The notes under the pieces: generated by a model | What the model was told of the DNA's origin: nothing | Database searches by the model: none | What the model saw: only the letters and a program-made list of their open reading frames with translations | NCBI GenBank assembly: GCA_037576215.1 | Contig: JBANDB010000002.1 | Location: forward strand, 2,232,001 to 2,296,000 | DNA length: 64,000 nucleotides | Reading direction: 5' to 3' | Source of the DNA: Armillaria gallica | Lineage: Eukaryota; Basidiomycota; Agaricomycetes; Agaricales; Physalacriaceae | Program-made: the position numbers and the translations under genes | Shown: in pieces, positions 25,515 through 36,999 of the stretch | Layout of the letters: every line of letters begins with the position of its first letter | Numbering within the stretch: position 1 is the first letter of the stretch

Positions 25515-27649
25515 GCGTTCCCAATTTGTCTATTACCACTGACAGTATTCTGTCGGCAACCTCGGACGACGTTAATCAGATCACCATGACAGGTTGAGGC
25601 ATAATTGATAATAGATATGCGATGGAGCCACTTGACCCTGGGAGGTTCGTTCGATCATGAGATATGCCATCTTTGTCGTATTGAATACCAGCACCATCTG
25701 GATCCTGAAACCGAAATTCCCACTAGCGAGTGCGCGTGACGCGTCTACATCCTTTAAGACGCGTCGTTGTCGGTGTGTTGTCGTTCCTCCAATCACGCAA
25801 TCCTCATTGGTCCTTATAAATCTGGTCACGAGATGGGTCCATTTCCCCGCTTGTTAGTCGGGGGCTGGCTCTCCGTGCTTCTGACGACTCGGTTTTTAGT
25901 CAGTACTCACGGTGTATTAGAGAAAGTCACATTACCTCGTCTTTACGGCATAGTGTATGGATTTCTAATGCACGGGACACACTGCGCAGTGTACCTATCT
26001 CTCCTATGCGTAGCAATACGGCATTGCTATGTCCTCGATCTTATCAACAATCGATCCAGCAGCATTTATCCAGGGGCCTACACCCTGCCTTCCCTGGACA
26101 AGGTTAGATCGTTCAAGATACGAACAAAACAACAAGACCCAATCCTCACCAGGCACAGAAAGTACGCTTCAAACTCATCCACGATCTCTGGGATGATCTA
26201 GGAGAACATGGCATACGGTGCATGCGTTGGATTTCTTGCTTATGAGGGCCTCTGCGACTCTGGAGGTGGAGCCATATTACGGCCACCACAAGAAAAATCT
26301 ATAACACCGGATAGGGCTGTACTGAGGAAGCGATTCGACATCTCCATTGGACTGCGGCTGCAGAGCCTCGGGAAGGCTAACAGAGTCCAGGAGCAAGTTT
26401 CAGGGAGGCTTGACGTCGCGTCAAATTCCCCTAGCGAAGAGAAAAGTGCCTGGTCCTTTCTTGGAAGCGGCAGCATAAGCTTCCCCTTTGTTTTGCAGGA
26501 TCCCACCTCGTTCCGAAGGGTAAAACTCGTTTGGGCCCCCGATGTTGGAGGCTCAGGTGTCAACCCTTTCGTTTTGGTGACTCGTGGTGGGAAATTCGTT
26601 AGCCCAGAGCGCTGAGGTAGAGACTCGACCCTAGGCAGGATATGCATAGTATCTCCGGCGGTCAAGGGTGGAATACAACGATAACGCAGGACGCCCCGCC
26701 TTGAACCTTAAGCTTGACCCTCTGTACCCGCATACAAGGGGGCGTCATCCCTGCCAAGCGAAGGCGTTTAGAAAAGTGAAATAACCCGGTCTGGTGGATC
26801 AATAATATCAGGAGAGTACAGAACAGCACCGAGTTAGACTCACGGCTTCCAATTCAGCGCTCGCTCACTGGTCCTTGAGTCTCGCAAGCGCCTTAAAGAA
26901 TCCCGCTGGCAGCTGGCAAGGGTACCTTGGATCCTGGACACCGGCTATTGCTACGCGAAAATAATTGGCGGAAGGTGAGATGTGTTCGGAGCTAGCCGGG
27001 CGTACTGCGGGTCCTGATCACGTGGACGTTCTCTTTCTTAGCCGACGGCGAATCAATGATCATTCTTGTCGTGTCCCAAGCAGAACTGGACGGCCTGGTA
27101 AGTAGGCAAACTCATGCATCTCAAATTGGAGTCCATGGATTCAGTTTTGTTTTTCTTTTAGGCACAAACCCGGATTGATGGTGGCATTGTCGGCACATTC
27201 TAGCCGCCCGTCTTCATACAAGAACTGCACAAGGAGTTTTGAACTTTTTTCTCTCGTTGGAATTGGAATTAGCCACAGCAACCGATGCGTATCTGTCGTT
27301 ACCATTCTAATTGTCTGAGCTGAATTGTACGACAACGACGAACATACGACGAGATTTGCTGCGTCATCTATCGCTTTCCCTTCGATCCTCCCTTTCGTTG
27401 TGTCTCTCGCTGCTTTTCCCTGTTGGTGCGGTGGAGGATTCGGGGATACAGTTCTCAGGTTGGCCCTCTTGGGCATCTAACAGCGAGCGAAGCTAGTTTC
27501 TGTGTACCATCGGCGCTATCATTCTCGCCGCACCGCTGGATACAGATTTACAATGGTCAAACCACTGGAGCTGACTTTCATTGATTAATTGCCGACGTCT
27601 TCCTCTCGATTTGACAGTGGCTCAGTGGTCCTGAACTCTGGTCCGCGGA
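25515..27649. other. Gene-poor stretch, 2.1 kb
   Basis: Frames of 144 residues (25767-26201) and 135 residues (26208-26615) are open, the second overlapped by a 141-residue frame on the other strand. None has a motif, splice continuity or start context that supports coding. Open reading on both strands over 26240-26615 mainly reflects base composition. Confidence 0.4.
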
Positions 27650-27656
27650 TATAAAT
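27650..27656 (+). promoter_or_regulatory. TATA-like box of the F-box gene
   Basis: TATAAAT stands about 130 bases before the start codon at 27783, in a GC-richer surround. Position and match suit a core promoter. Confidence 0.45.
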
Positions 27657-27782
27657 ACCGGCTATTTTGCTTGTTCCTCTCTTCCAAACGCATTGCCAAA
27701 GCGGCTGGACCACAGGTAGGGCCATTTGTACCATTCTTTGCCGAGCTACAAATCCATCTATTGCTTCCAGGCAGAAACCACA

Positions 27783-29011
27783 ATGAACACCCCGCTTCCT
27801 CAAGAGCTAATCGATCAAATCGTTGATGACTTGCAGGATGATCACGCAGCGCTCAAATGCATGTCTCTTACCAGTCGGGCTTTCTACCCTCGAACACGTC
27901 CCTACCTGTTCAGGAAAGTCGAGCTGGTGGAAGACGAACAGGCACAAAAATTTGCCGCGCTATGCCGCAACTCTCCAGATATCGTGCCCTTGGTTGTATC
28001 CCTCGACACTACAAGCTGTTACTTTGAGGAAGAGGACTCGGGGATACCATTTCCGTTTTTGCCCTCTTTAAGGCAGATAATAATGACCTGGGCGCCGGAG
28101 TGTCCTTTTCAAGTACCATCGGCATTATCCTCGTCTAAACAATCCTACGTCTCAGCCATGTTCTGGCAACTTGAAGTAAATGGGCTTTCCCAAATATTGG
28201 AAATCATAGGAGGATCCTCTGAGCTTCAGCACTTGGGGCTCTTATCCCTCAGCTCCGATGCGACAGAACCCCTCACATGCGCGGAATACCAGAACTACCT
28301 CTTGGAAGGACGTCCTTTGTGTCCCGAAAGTTTTGCCATCGAGTACCCTTTCCTGGAATTGTATGGTCTCCTGTTACCACAGAGTATCATCTCCTTCGAA
28401 CGCCTTCGTAATTTTGCAATATCTATTCTCTTTGACTTAGATCGAGATTTTGCCGTCGCGGTCATCAACTTATCACTTGAAACGTTGCAAAACTTGAGGA
28501 TACAGTATGATTATAGTGAGTGTTCGCAACTCTCCTTCCTTTCTCATGTATAACTGTAAATTCAGACAGCGGCCCTCCCATCTGGCCGGAGGACTTTATC
28601 TTGTCGCACATTCGTGTCATCGACATAATTACATTCGATCCTGATCAGGCGCACCAGGGCTGCTCGTCTGTCCAGAATTGTTGGATGAAAGACTGCCTCA
28701 CCAAAAATATCAACCAGCTGGAGAAAGCCACGATTCGCTTTGCGACTCCAGATCTGAGCACAGATCCTCCCACTCTCTCAGACTGGGATTCTGTCCTAAC
28801 AAGAGAGTCGATGCCATCGTTTCGGCTGCTCACCATTCAAGTGGTTCATTGTCATGGCGTTCTCGATCCCACTTTGGCGGGAATATTTAGGTCGAAGGTC
28901 GAAAACCAATTTCCAATCCTACAAAGCCGGGGCTGGCTTGACGTCGAGTTCAAAGCTAATAATAAAAGAAAAGTCAACATGCTTGACATGCTCGCTATAT
29001 ATCCTTATTAG
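27783..29011 (+). CDS. F-box protein (2 exons)
   Basis: Exons 27783-28515 and 28566-29011 join in phase to 392 residues. The N-terminus (PLPQELIDQIVDDLQDDHAA, then CMSLTSRAFYPRTRPYLFRKVEL) is the F-box form common in Agaricomycetes, with LPQEL-x-D-x-I-[VI] and a basic R-x-R-x-x-LF-x-x-[VI] end. The rest is Leu/Ile-rich with weak repeat spacing, an N-terminal SCF adaptor plus an unknown substrate region. It starts inside a short promoter stretch with a TATA-like box. The gene ends only about 320 bases before RIT1 on the same strand. Confidence 0.82.
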
Positions 29012-29335
29012 AATATCCACTATGCACTTGCTTAGAATGCACGGTGTCAAAGACAAAGTTGGCAACGATACTTATATAATACTGTCTACGAATGCAAGGC
29101 TTTTCATAGGATTTTTTATCTTTCTAACACGACAAAGATCAAAACACCTGAATAGAGACACAAATCGCACAACATATGGGCCAAAGGAATCTAAGTTGAA
29201 GCCAAAAGTACACGAGCACATGGTAGCGTGACCATACGTGGGGTCCAGGTCATGCCAGCCGCACTGAGCTACCCTCACGATTTCCTGCACGTACATTTCT
29301 CCGATCTTTCTGGCTCATCTACTCCAACACACGGC

Positions 29336-31002
29336 ATGAACGACGTCGATGCCAGGAGCACTCGCAACGCGGCTCTGTCCTACATTCGAAAGGAATTCCT
29401 GGATATCTACAACCGTCTCCACTCAATTGACGAAGACATAACTTTTGTCAATCAAGTCCGACTTGCCTACAAAGATCTGCCGATTCTCCGTACGATGATG
29501 GTCTCATCGAGCAGGCAACGCTGAACCAACATGGCATACAGCGAATTTACGATGTGGCGCGTGGTACACAGACCCCAGCACGGTATGTTTTGATTCCATT
29601 TATTTTTTTGATGCTCATCGAAAGCGATATTCAGTCGGTACCCATCCCCGCCTACTTCAAATCTACCGATGGCCATTTTTCGAACTGGAGCTTCAACCTG
29701 AGACGTCCAAACTTGCACCTACTGGCGTTAGTGGAGGAGCAAAAAGGGTTCGTGGCTGTCAGATGCGATATTGCAGAAACTTATCATTGCGCAGGATGAT
29801 CCTGGTCGACTCAACAAGGGCAGGAAAGAAAATACCAGATGCGCTGTCCAAGACGGTGCCCATCTGGTGCGCAGTCGTCAATCGAGCTATGCGAATTCGG
29901 CATCCGGAAATCGCTATCAACTGGGATACGGAACTTTACACGCCACCTTCAATCATCAGTAGTCAAGAGCACGACCAGATTCTCCCGTTGCTAGATGGTT
30001 GGGCAGAGGCGCTTGCTGTATGTTGTACTGTATCAGAAGAAATGAATTGGTCTGACTGAAACCGAATAGAAATCCTCTTACACCCTCCCCCGGCTCCAAT
30101 GTCCGCTCCGCTCCATGTGGATCACGCCGTCAACCTCATCATTCCCTCAAGTTGGTTCAGATCCCGGTTTCTACCCTGTTATATGTGTATCCGCGTCGAA
30201 GCAGGTTGAAGACGGCCTGGAGCGCCGGTCAAGCGGGTTCACGTACATTCAAGGGTCTGGTGACGACCATGAAGCATGGGGAATGGTGAGTTGCTGTTTA
30301 TATCTCTCTTCGCTGGTTCTGACAAAGAAAAGTAGGGTCTAGTCCCGGAGATGTTCTGGAGCCATAAAGCAGTACTGTTAACAACCGGCCAAACGGAGCT
30401 CGAAAGTCTCGTTGCATCCATCGTTGCAGCATCACCTACTCAAAAGGGAGAACCTCCAACGATCCTTTCCAAAGTCGGGTCTCGCCTTGCGATATGCCAA
30501 AATTCGGGATTGCCTTGCCCTTCCCTCGGAGACGATTTTGCGTATCTCGTTCTTAGCGAGAATGATATCGATTTCGGAAGCCACCTACAAGTCGAGCGGA
30601 TCAAAACATTACCGGGCAAGAAAGGGCAGACACAGTTGTTGAGCACCGTGCTTCCTCAGGCCATGGTGTTCGTCCAGTCCGCGTTGGTCAAGGGGCGTTC
30701 GGTCTGTGTATCTTGTGACACAGGCAAGGATGTCAGCGTCGGTGTCGTCGTCACAGCGCTGCAAATGTTCTTCGACGACAATGGTCATTTTGTAATGACC
30801 GGACCGCGAAAAGGTGAGACTGAAAGCCATTCATACATGTCCCTGTGCTGAGGCATTACTACCAGTTGACAAGCAGTCTATTCGCACAAGACTCGAGTGG
30901 ATCATTTCTGAACGACCTCAAGCGAATCCATCCCGGAGTACTCTAAAGAGGGTCAACGAGTTCCTCCTTTCGCCAGAGGCGTATCGGAATGCTCAAAGCT
31001 AA
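29336..31002 (+). CDS. RIT1: Initiator tRNA A64 2'-O-ribosyl-phosphate transferase
   Basis: Seven exons (29336-29489, 29542-29582, 29635-29747, 29795-30017, 30070-30285, 30336-30813, 30866-31002) join to 453 residues. RIT1 adds a phosphoribosyl group to A64 of initiator Met-tRNA, which keeps that tRNA out of elongation. Recognised blocks: LRCGAWYTDP, YFKSTDGHFSNWSFNLRRPNLHLL, VDSTRAGKKIPDALSKTVPIWCAV, GDDHEAWG, then a phosphatase-like CVSCDTGKDVSVGV loop whose Cys-x-x-Gly-Lys-Asp is conserved, and an LEWI...PSRSTLKRVNEFLLS end. Length agrees with fungal homologues. An in-frame ATG at 29228 would add 36 residues; 29336 gives the better N-terminus. Housekeeping role in the cytosol, no operon-like link to neighbours. 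Confidence 0.92.
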
Positions 31003-31662
31003 GGCTCAGAGACGAGTAACAGGGCTGTGGAGTGATGTTGGATGGGCTGAATGGAATTCAATGTGGGCTTCCTGTAAGCGGGAGGATGAGCAGTGTCATC
31101 CTGAGACGACATGAAGTACGGTAGAGCAATGCATGGTATTCATGTCCCGCGACTCGCACTTTTGTGGACGTTGAGGCCATTTTTGCTTTATCTGGATCCT
31201 TCATCGCGATTCCGCATCCCGTTATTTGAGATGGTTTACGCCCGGGGTATACCTCCTTGCAGAACACCATCGTGCCCAAGTAGCAACGAATCACCCTCTT
31301 CTTTGACAATATCACCTGTGGGAGGCGAAACATGAAGAACTGAATATTTATTTGGTGGCGCACGTTCGTTGCCTGACATTTCCATTTGCTCTCCTATCAT
31401 CCGAACTGTTGAAATTTCACTTCCCAACGTCTCTTATACAGATGGACAGTGTTAAGCCTTCACGAATCCGCTACAATTGGAATGAATGAACTTGCTTTGC
31501 CTGTAAAATTTCCAGACAACGGATTCCCAATTACAAAGTAGACAGTTTGCATACAATACAATCTTGGCTACGCATTTACATAAGACACAATCATACAAGA
31601 ACACCGAGGAGAAATGAGAGACCACAGAGAAAACAACCTAGAGTCTACAGCTACCACAATGA
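31003..31662. other. Convergent intergenic, 660 bases
   Basis: Lies between the 3' ends of RIT1 (plus) and the coiled-coil gene (minus). No gene, repeat or RNA was recognised. Confidence 0.5.
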
Positions 31663-32812
31663 TCACCAATGGAAATACCTAATGTGTTCATTGAGACCGT
31701 CTTCTTCGACCAGCGATGGCAAGATTTGTTCCATTAGGACTTTCTGGTCTGAGTCAGGGATCATCTCATTCAGAGTCTTCGAAGCAAAAGCAATGTCGGG
31801 GACTGGATGTGCTGACATGTTTCGTTGGTCGCCCAGACTTGCGCGGACTGCCCAGAGGTAGATCAGAAGATGGATGTCGTTTGAATAAGAACCACTGAAG
31901 ATTGCATCGAGGGCAGTAAAAATCGACCTGGCTCCGGATGTGATGTTCTCGAGGGTGGCCACATTTCTTTGGTGGACATGTTCCGAAAATCCATGGAAAA
32001 TTTGAGGTAGCGTGCCGTCGTTATAATGGTGAAAATACGTGAGTAGTACGAACGCATTGGGAGCTGTACGAATGTTTTATCAGCATCAAGCATCCTGGAT
32101 ACCACCACTGGAATTTGCGCACCGTATTTCAATGCCGGCCTTCTAAGGTCAGATGCTAGATTGGAGAGTAGATCCGGTAATTGCTCTAATTCCCTGCAAA
32201 GCATATCTGCCAAACCTAATAGCGCATCTAATCAGCAAAGTAGCAAACCGCCCTGGAAGAATTGCAAACATACCCCGACAGAAACGATCCACAACCTCAT
32301 ACCGAAGTTGGTCACCGAGTTCATGCTCTCTCGCCTCTTCCTTGGCTTTTAGCTCGGCGATTTCACGCCTTTGCTCCTCATCTGCGCTTTGTAGTTGAGC
32401 GATTGTCTGTCCTATCCGAGTGATCTGTTGTTGGAGCCCCTCTTTATGTGTGTCTGCCTCCTGTTTAACTCGTTAAAACTCACTCGATAAGGACACAAAG
32501 TTATCGACTCGCCTTCAGCCTTTCGTGGTCAGTCTTAGGATGCTTGAGTTTTATAATATGGGAATTGTCTGCTCGTATTTTTTCATAGAATCTCGGCGAC
32601 GCCGACAGGTCAAGAAGTATCTTGAGCTCAGGGGAAGTTGGCGAGCGTGAGGGGGAGTATCCAATGGTCTTAATGTTTCCACGATGACTGTACTGCTTGA
32701 ATAGAGACATGGTCGAGATAAACGGTGATGTTGTTGGTGGTGGTGGTGGAGAGGTGTCTTGTCTTGGATCTAGACGTTCCGGGAATTTCGAGCTAAGTAT
32801 GGAGTAAGCCAT
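31663..32812 (-). CDS. Coiled-coil protein of unknown function (4 exons)
   Basis: Exons 32812-32513, 32460-32274, 32227-32123 and 32063-31663 join in phase to 330 residues. The first intron (32461-32512) uses a GC donor (GCGAGT). The first 100 residues are Pro/Ser-rich. Residues about 95-150 form a clear coiled coil (LQQQITRIGQTIAQLQSADEE..., AELKAKEEAREHEL). The C-terminal half is helical (FHHYNDGTLPQIFHGF, FTALDAIFSG, HLLIYLWAVRASLG) and ends in an acidic stretch. I do not recognise the family. An internal ATG at about 32710 (MSLFKQYS) could also be the start. It sits tail-to-tail with RIT1 and upstream of its head runs the 3' end of palB. Confidence 0.7.
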
Positions 32813-32986
32813 GTTTAAACCCGATTAAATAATTTATTTCCCTCGGAATTTCCCAGATAAGTAGTCTGCTCTGACGCTGAGTGCTGACCTTTTTATTGAA
32901 TACTGACACAATACCGTAGAACGATCTACTTCTCCATGCATTGAACTACTGCGAGACCCTTGGCCAGTACGCTTCTGGGTTAAATG

Positions 32987-35900
32987 TTAAAGACTTGTAC
33001 ACTTTGGCCGCAGTTCAACTTCTACTCCCGAGACAGAACTATAAACAATCAGCTGGAACGCAGCTTCGATTCCCGGATTAAACGTCGAGGGTATGATCCA
33101 GTATTTCCCTCGGTTGAGGGATATCTGCGGCGTGACGACGCCAGAGATCGCATCGTCGTATGCACCGGACGTAGCTAGATGTGAAGCGGTATATTCAGAC
33201 GGGTCGGCAGGGTATATAGTGACGTTGAGTGGAGAACTGGATGAGGGACGAACGAGCTGCAGTCGGACTCTGTGAATTCACTTTTGTGAAGAGAAAGCGT
33301 CTGGGATAATATAAAACATGCTTACTTCATCTGAGCGGCTGATGGGCAGTCGACCTCATATATGGGGTTGTGTGCATACTGCTTGAAGCTAGGGCCTCCC
33401 ACCGCTGTGTCAACGTCCCTAGGTGCACGTATCAGAACAATATGATCGCCTAGAGTAAGCGCTGACCCACCATGCACCACGAATTACCCTACTATACATC
33501 CCGACGCCTTCCTGTGGAATGGGAGTCAAGTCAAACCGCGAAGTACTCTCCACCTTCAGGAGATATGAGCCAGTTTTGTGTGGCTCAAGCGCCGAGAGTA
33601 TGACGTTGTAGTCCCCGGCTATGAGTGGAAAACTGATGTCAGTTCAAAAGACATATGAACCTGGCCAAACTATCCTACCTCCTAGTTGTTGCGAAAGCCT
33701 GGCTAAACCATAGCTATAAGCACCCGAACTGGAAACGACGTCTTTCTCCGCGAGCCTATCTAATGTTAGTACATATAGCAACTAAAGATGTGGAATCAAG
33801 CGTACTCAAACACACGATGACCCTGAGACCATACAACCGTTATATTGACAGGCAGATCCTTAGCTGTATGCATGGTCAAGTCGATTTTGGATTTACTCCG
33901 AATATGCGCCATTGGGTGAATTTGTAGATGATATTGAGGGTTGACCATGTACGTCGGAAAGGTAGAGTTTCCTCCTGCATTTTTCTGCGTGAATGAGCTG
34001 TCAATCTGATTCCACTGTGAGCAAAGCATTCAGTTTGAGTATTTATACAAGGCACCTCTGTCGTGAACGGCGGGATGGGAACGTTGGTATCCCATGAAAT
34101 CGTGACGGCAGAACGGGCATACACTGTCAATGTAAACCCGACATCTTGAGATTTCCCGTCGTACGAGGCAAGTATAACCAAAGTTCCGGAAGGTTGATGT
34201 TTAGAAATTCTAGATTTGACCTGGATTGATGTGAGTGTGGCGTCTGGTGTAGAAGGACGAAAACTCACCAGTACATGCGTGCTATTTGTGTACACCCCCT
34301 GCAGCGTGCGTGAATGAAAAGTGGTGGACATAACAACTCGATATCACCTTTGCGGAGAGCAGACTGTTGTCGCAAACCTTGATGTTGTCGTCATCGGTTT
34401 CCACTTGTAAAGCTATAAACTCAGACGTCTCTCGGCTTGTTGAAAGATGTCGCGTTAACAAGACCCAGATCTCGTCATCCTTGACTGTGCTGTCTGTTAC
34501 ACTGAAGTTGGCTCTGAGTTGACGCGTGCAGCCTACAAGAATGATGAGGCGGATGGCAACGCTGGCAGGCCAATCAACTTCTTACCATTATCACATTCTT
34601 TCTTTTTCCATCGTCTACAACCGCAGTAAATAATAATAAGCGTGATCAAGGAATCATTGTACGAACCCGTGGAATGTTAATGAGTTCTTCCAGCCCTGCG
34701 GATCCCAACTGAGATAGATGCCGTCAAAGACGACAAGGACATCCGACCATGGTATGCGCAAGATTTCTGGTATTTTTAAGAAATCTTCTTCAGCGCGCAA
34801 CGATTCCACTAACTTGTCTCCTGCTTATCATCGTCTGGGGATATCCACGGATCCAAGACGGTTAATACTCGCTCTTTGTCATTTTCCTCGACGTCTGCGT
34901 GGTACCGGTGTTACGAACGTTTCGGCTGCAGCGAGAGCCCTGCTTACCGATTACTGCATAACTGTGGGACGACAAGATGTCCACGGAGTCCCAGCGTATG
35001 CCGGGTCTCGCGCCAGTCCCCAATGTTAAAACACAGTCGCCTTTCAGGACGATCAGAATTTGCATGATTCAAGCGCAGTGCGACTGACCGCGAGTGAAGC
35101 CTTCTAGAAGTTTGGACCAAGTCTTTTCACGTTCAAAGTTGCTGCTACGGGCAGCCTTAACTGCGTACTCTAGAAAGTTCCTATACAATGACCTACCTTT
35201 GGATATCTAACTGCTCGGGTATCCACCCGCCAAAAATGCTGCCGGGTATTAGAAAATAAAAAGCCTCGGCAGTAGAAAAACTGACTGAAGGTCGATGCAC
35301 GAATTTCTAGGCTGCAGAATTATATCAGATGAAAAGGAATGAGAATTACGACGCACGATCCAGGAAAATCGTATCCTCCCATTAACTTCATGTACTATTT
35401 CCGCTCATCCATTAGGGAAGGCACGTGGAACATAAGAATCAGAACCACGTACAGCTTTCTCGATGAGACTCGGCCAAATCACCGACCTCGGTGAATCAGA
35501 GCCTTCTTGGACGCGACAGGTCATGCACATCAAAGAAGAGAGGCTAGGGTGATAGGGCAGCTTATCATCAACAACTGGAGTACAACTTGTGAATCAAAGA
35601 TGACAGTGACTCGGGCAGACACAGACCTATCTATAGTATGACCACGTTGATCAAAAACTGGATATTGTAGAACGTGATACATACGCGTCGGCTAGCTCCA
35701 TTCAATAAGACCTTCACATCGCAGCGGCCAGTCTTTGAGGAGTAATATAGACACGAAGACGACTTTCAGGAAGCTGTCAGTTCGCTCGTGCAAGGTAGCT
35801 TAAAACGGGCTTACCCTTAGAGGAAATCTGCGACTATGTTCCAGGCTCACGGAAAGAGACGCGCACACGGAGCAGTCCGTGACAACCTGCTGCACTATGT

Positions 35901-36607
35901 CCTGGGGCCTGATTGGAAGCGCCCTTTGGTCTGAGCTCAGCGATAGGAACTCAGCATCCGGCCGTCGCCAAACCGTCGATAACTCTACTTGTTCAGGTGA
36001 CAAACTAGGCTGCCCATCAAGATCCCTAGCAACATCTCAAGAGTTTAATCTCAAAGACATAAAGAGCAACATACTCGTACAACAAAGTCGACTTTGAACC
36101 CGGATCTTCCTCATTCCACAGTGGGAACTTGAGCCCATTGACAACGCTGCCCTTCTGGAGTACATAATACTGTTCGCCTGTAGCCCATTTGTTCAGTACG
36201 TTCATATCGGACAGCACGACTTACGTTCTGAGAAGTGGTCCACCCCGACGGGTGTCAGGGTCATGTTCGAGCGATTTTCGGTCCCGGTGGATTGGCTACT
36301 CGACGGCGAAGTAGCTTTCTGCTGCGTGAAAGCCTTGATCTTCTCCGCCCTTTCTAGAGCCTTAGAAGCACTGGTCTTCCATTTCGACCTTTCCTGCTCG
36401 CGTGCATCGTTGGATCGACTAAGGTGCAGGAAGATCTCCGCAGCTTTGATATATAAGCGGAATGCAGTGTCGTATTTCTTTCCAAGCTCTGCCTTTGCAG
36501 CTTTCGAGTAGGTATTCTATCGGCAGTATTTGAGCGTAGGCTGTGACGAGAGTCAGGATACTCACTTCGGCTTCTTCGCTCTGTGGGGATTTCGTGGTCT
36601 TCTGCAT
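32987..36607 (-). CDS. palB: Calpain-like cysteine protease PalB/RIM13 (about 22 exons)
   Basis: The spliced product is about 850 residues. It opens with an MIT domain (KAAKAELGKKYDTAFRLYIK onward, residues 15-85), which in this family docks ESCRT-III. A calpain core follows: IVQQVVTDCSVCASL with the nucleophilic Cys, VLLNGASRRIVVDDKLP, LIEKAYMKLMGGYDFPGS, GWIPE, and SHSYAVI with the catalytic His. Two C-terminal beta-sandwich (domain III-like) regions close it (VKSRISKHQPSGTLVI, GGNSTFPTYMVNPQYHL, RGAWDVDTAVGGPSF). PalB/RIM13 takes part in the alkaline-pH pathway that processes PacC/Rim101. At the position of the calpain catalytic Asn-Pro-Trp the sequence reads LDPW, so Asp replaces Asn. One exon (35627-35630) is only 4 bases. 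The first exon (36607-36566) encodes 14 residues. Confidence 0.9.
35627..35630 (-). other. 4-base microexon of palB
   Basis: ATAG lies between a CTATAG acceptor and a GTCTGT donor. Including it yields RRIVVDDKLP in frame, matching the conserved calpain block. Skipping it breaks the frame in the catalytic core. Confidence 0.72.
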
Positions 36608-36999
36608 GAGTTGACAGCAGGGTAGAAGGCCCGGTAACTTTCCGGTAACCATTCCGGATCTCACGGACCGGACAGAGCCTTCGGTGGACAAAGCCGGTCT
36701 TTCAGTAGCGACATTCTATCGAACTCCAATTTCATCCTTTTATCAAGATAGCTACGCGGAGGGAAAAAGGGACTACTAAGAAGTTTAAATACTACCTATC
36801 CCCCCTTCTGTGATAGTGGAAAACACAGGGAACTGCCGGAAAGTCAAAGAAAAAAGGACCCGGCTAGTAACTACTAGCTAAGTGCTCGAACTTGCCTTAC
36901 TTGATGGAGACAGCCAAGGAAAGGAAACTTACACATGTTCAGCGCACATTTCCCAGCATATCCCGCTCTAGCACAACCAATTTGTAGCCTTCTATCGAT
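36608..36999. other. Intergenic, probable palB promoter
   Basis: About 390 bases upstream of palB and downstream of the small membrane-protein gene on the same strand. A further ATG-bearing frame (to 36691) reads only as 5' leader. Confidence 0.5.

Noticed and set aside
25767..26201. 144-residue plus-strand frame
   Set aside because: No domain, odd composition and no continuation by splicing.
26208..26665. Overlapping frames of 135 and 141 residues on opposite strands
   Set aside because: Both are open only because stop codons are rare in this GC-richer patch. Neither shows a motif, splice structure or promoter.
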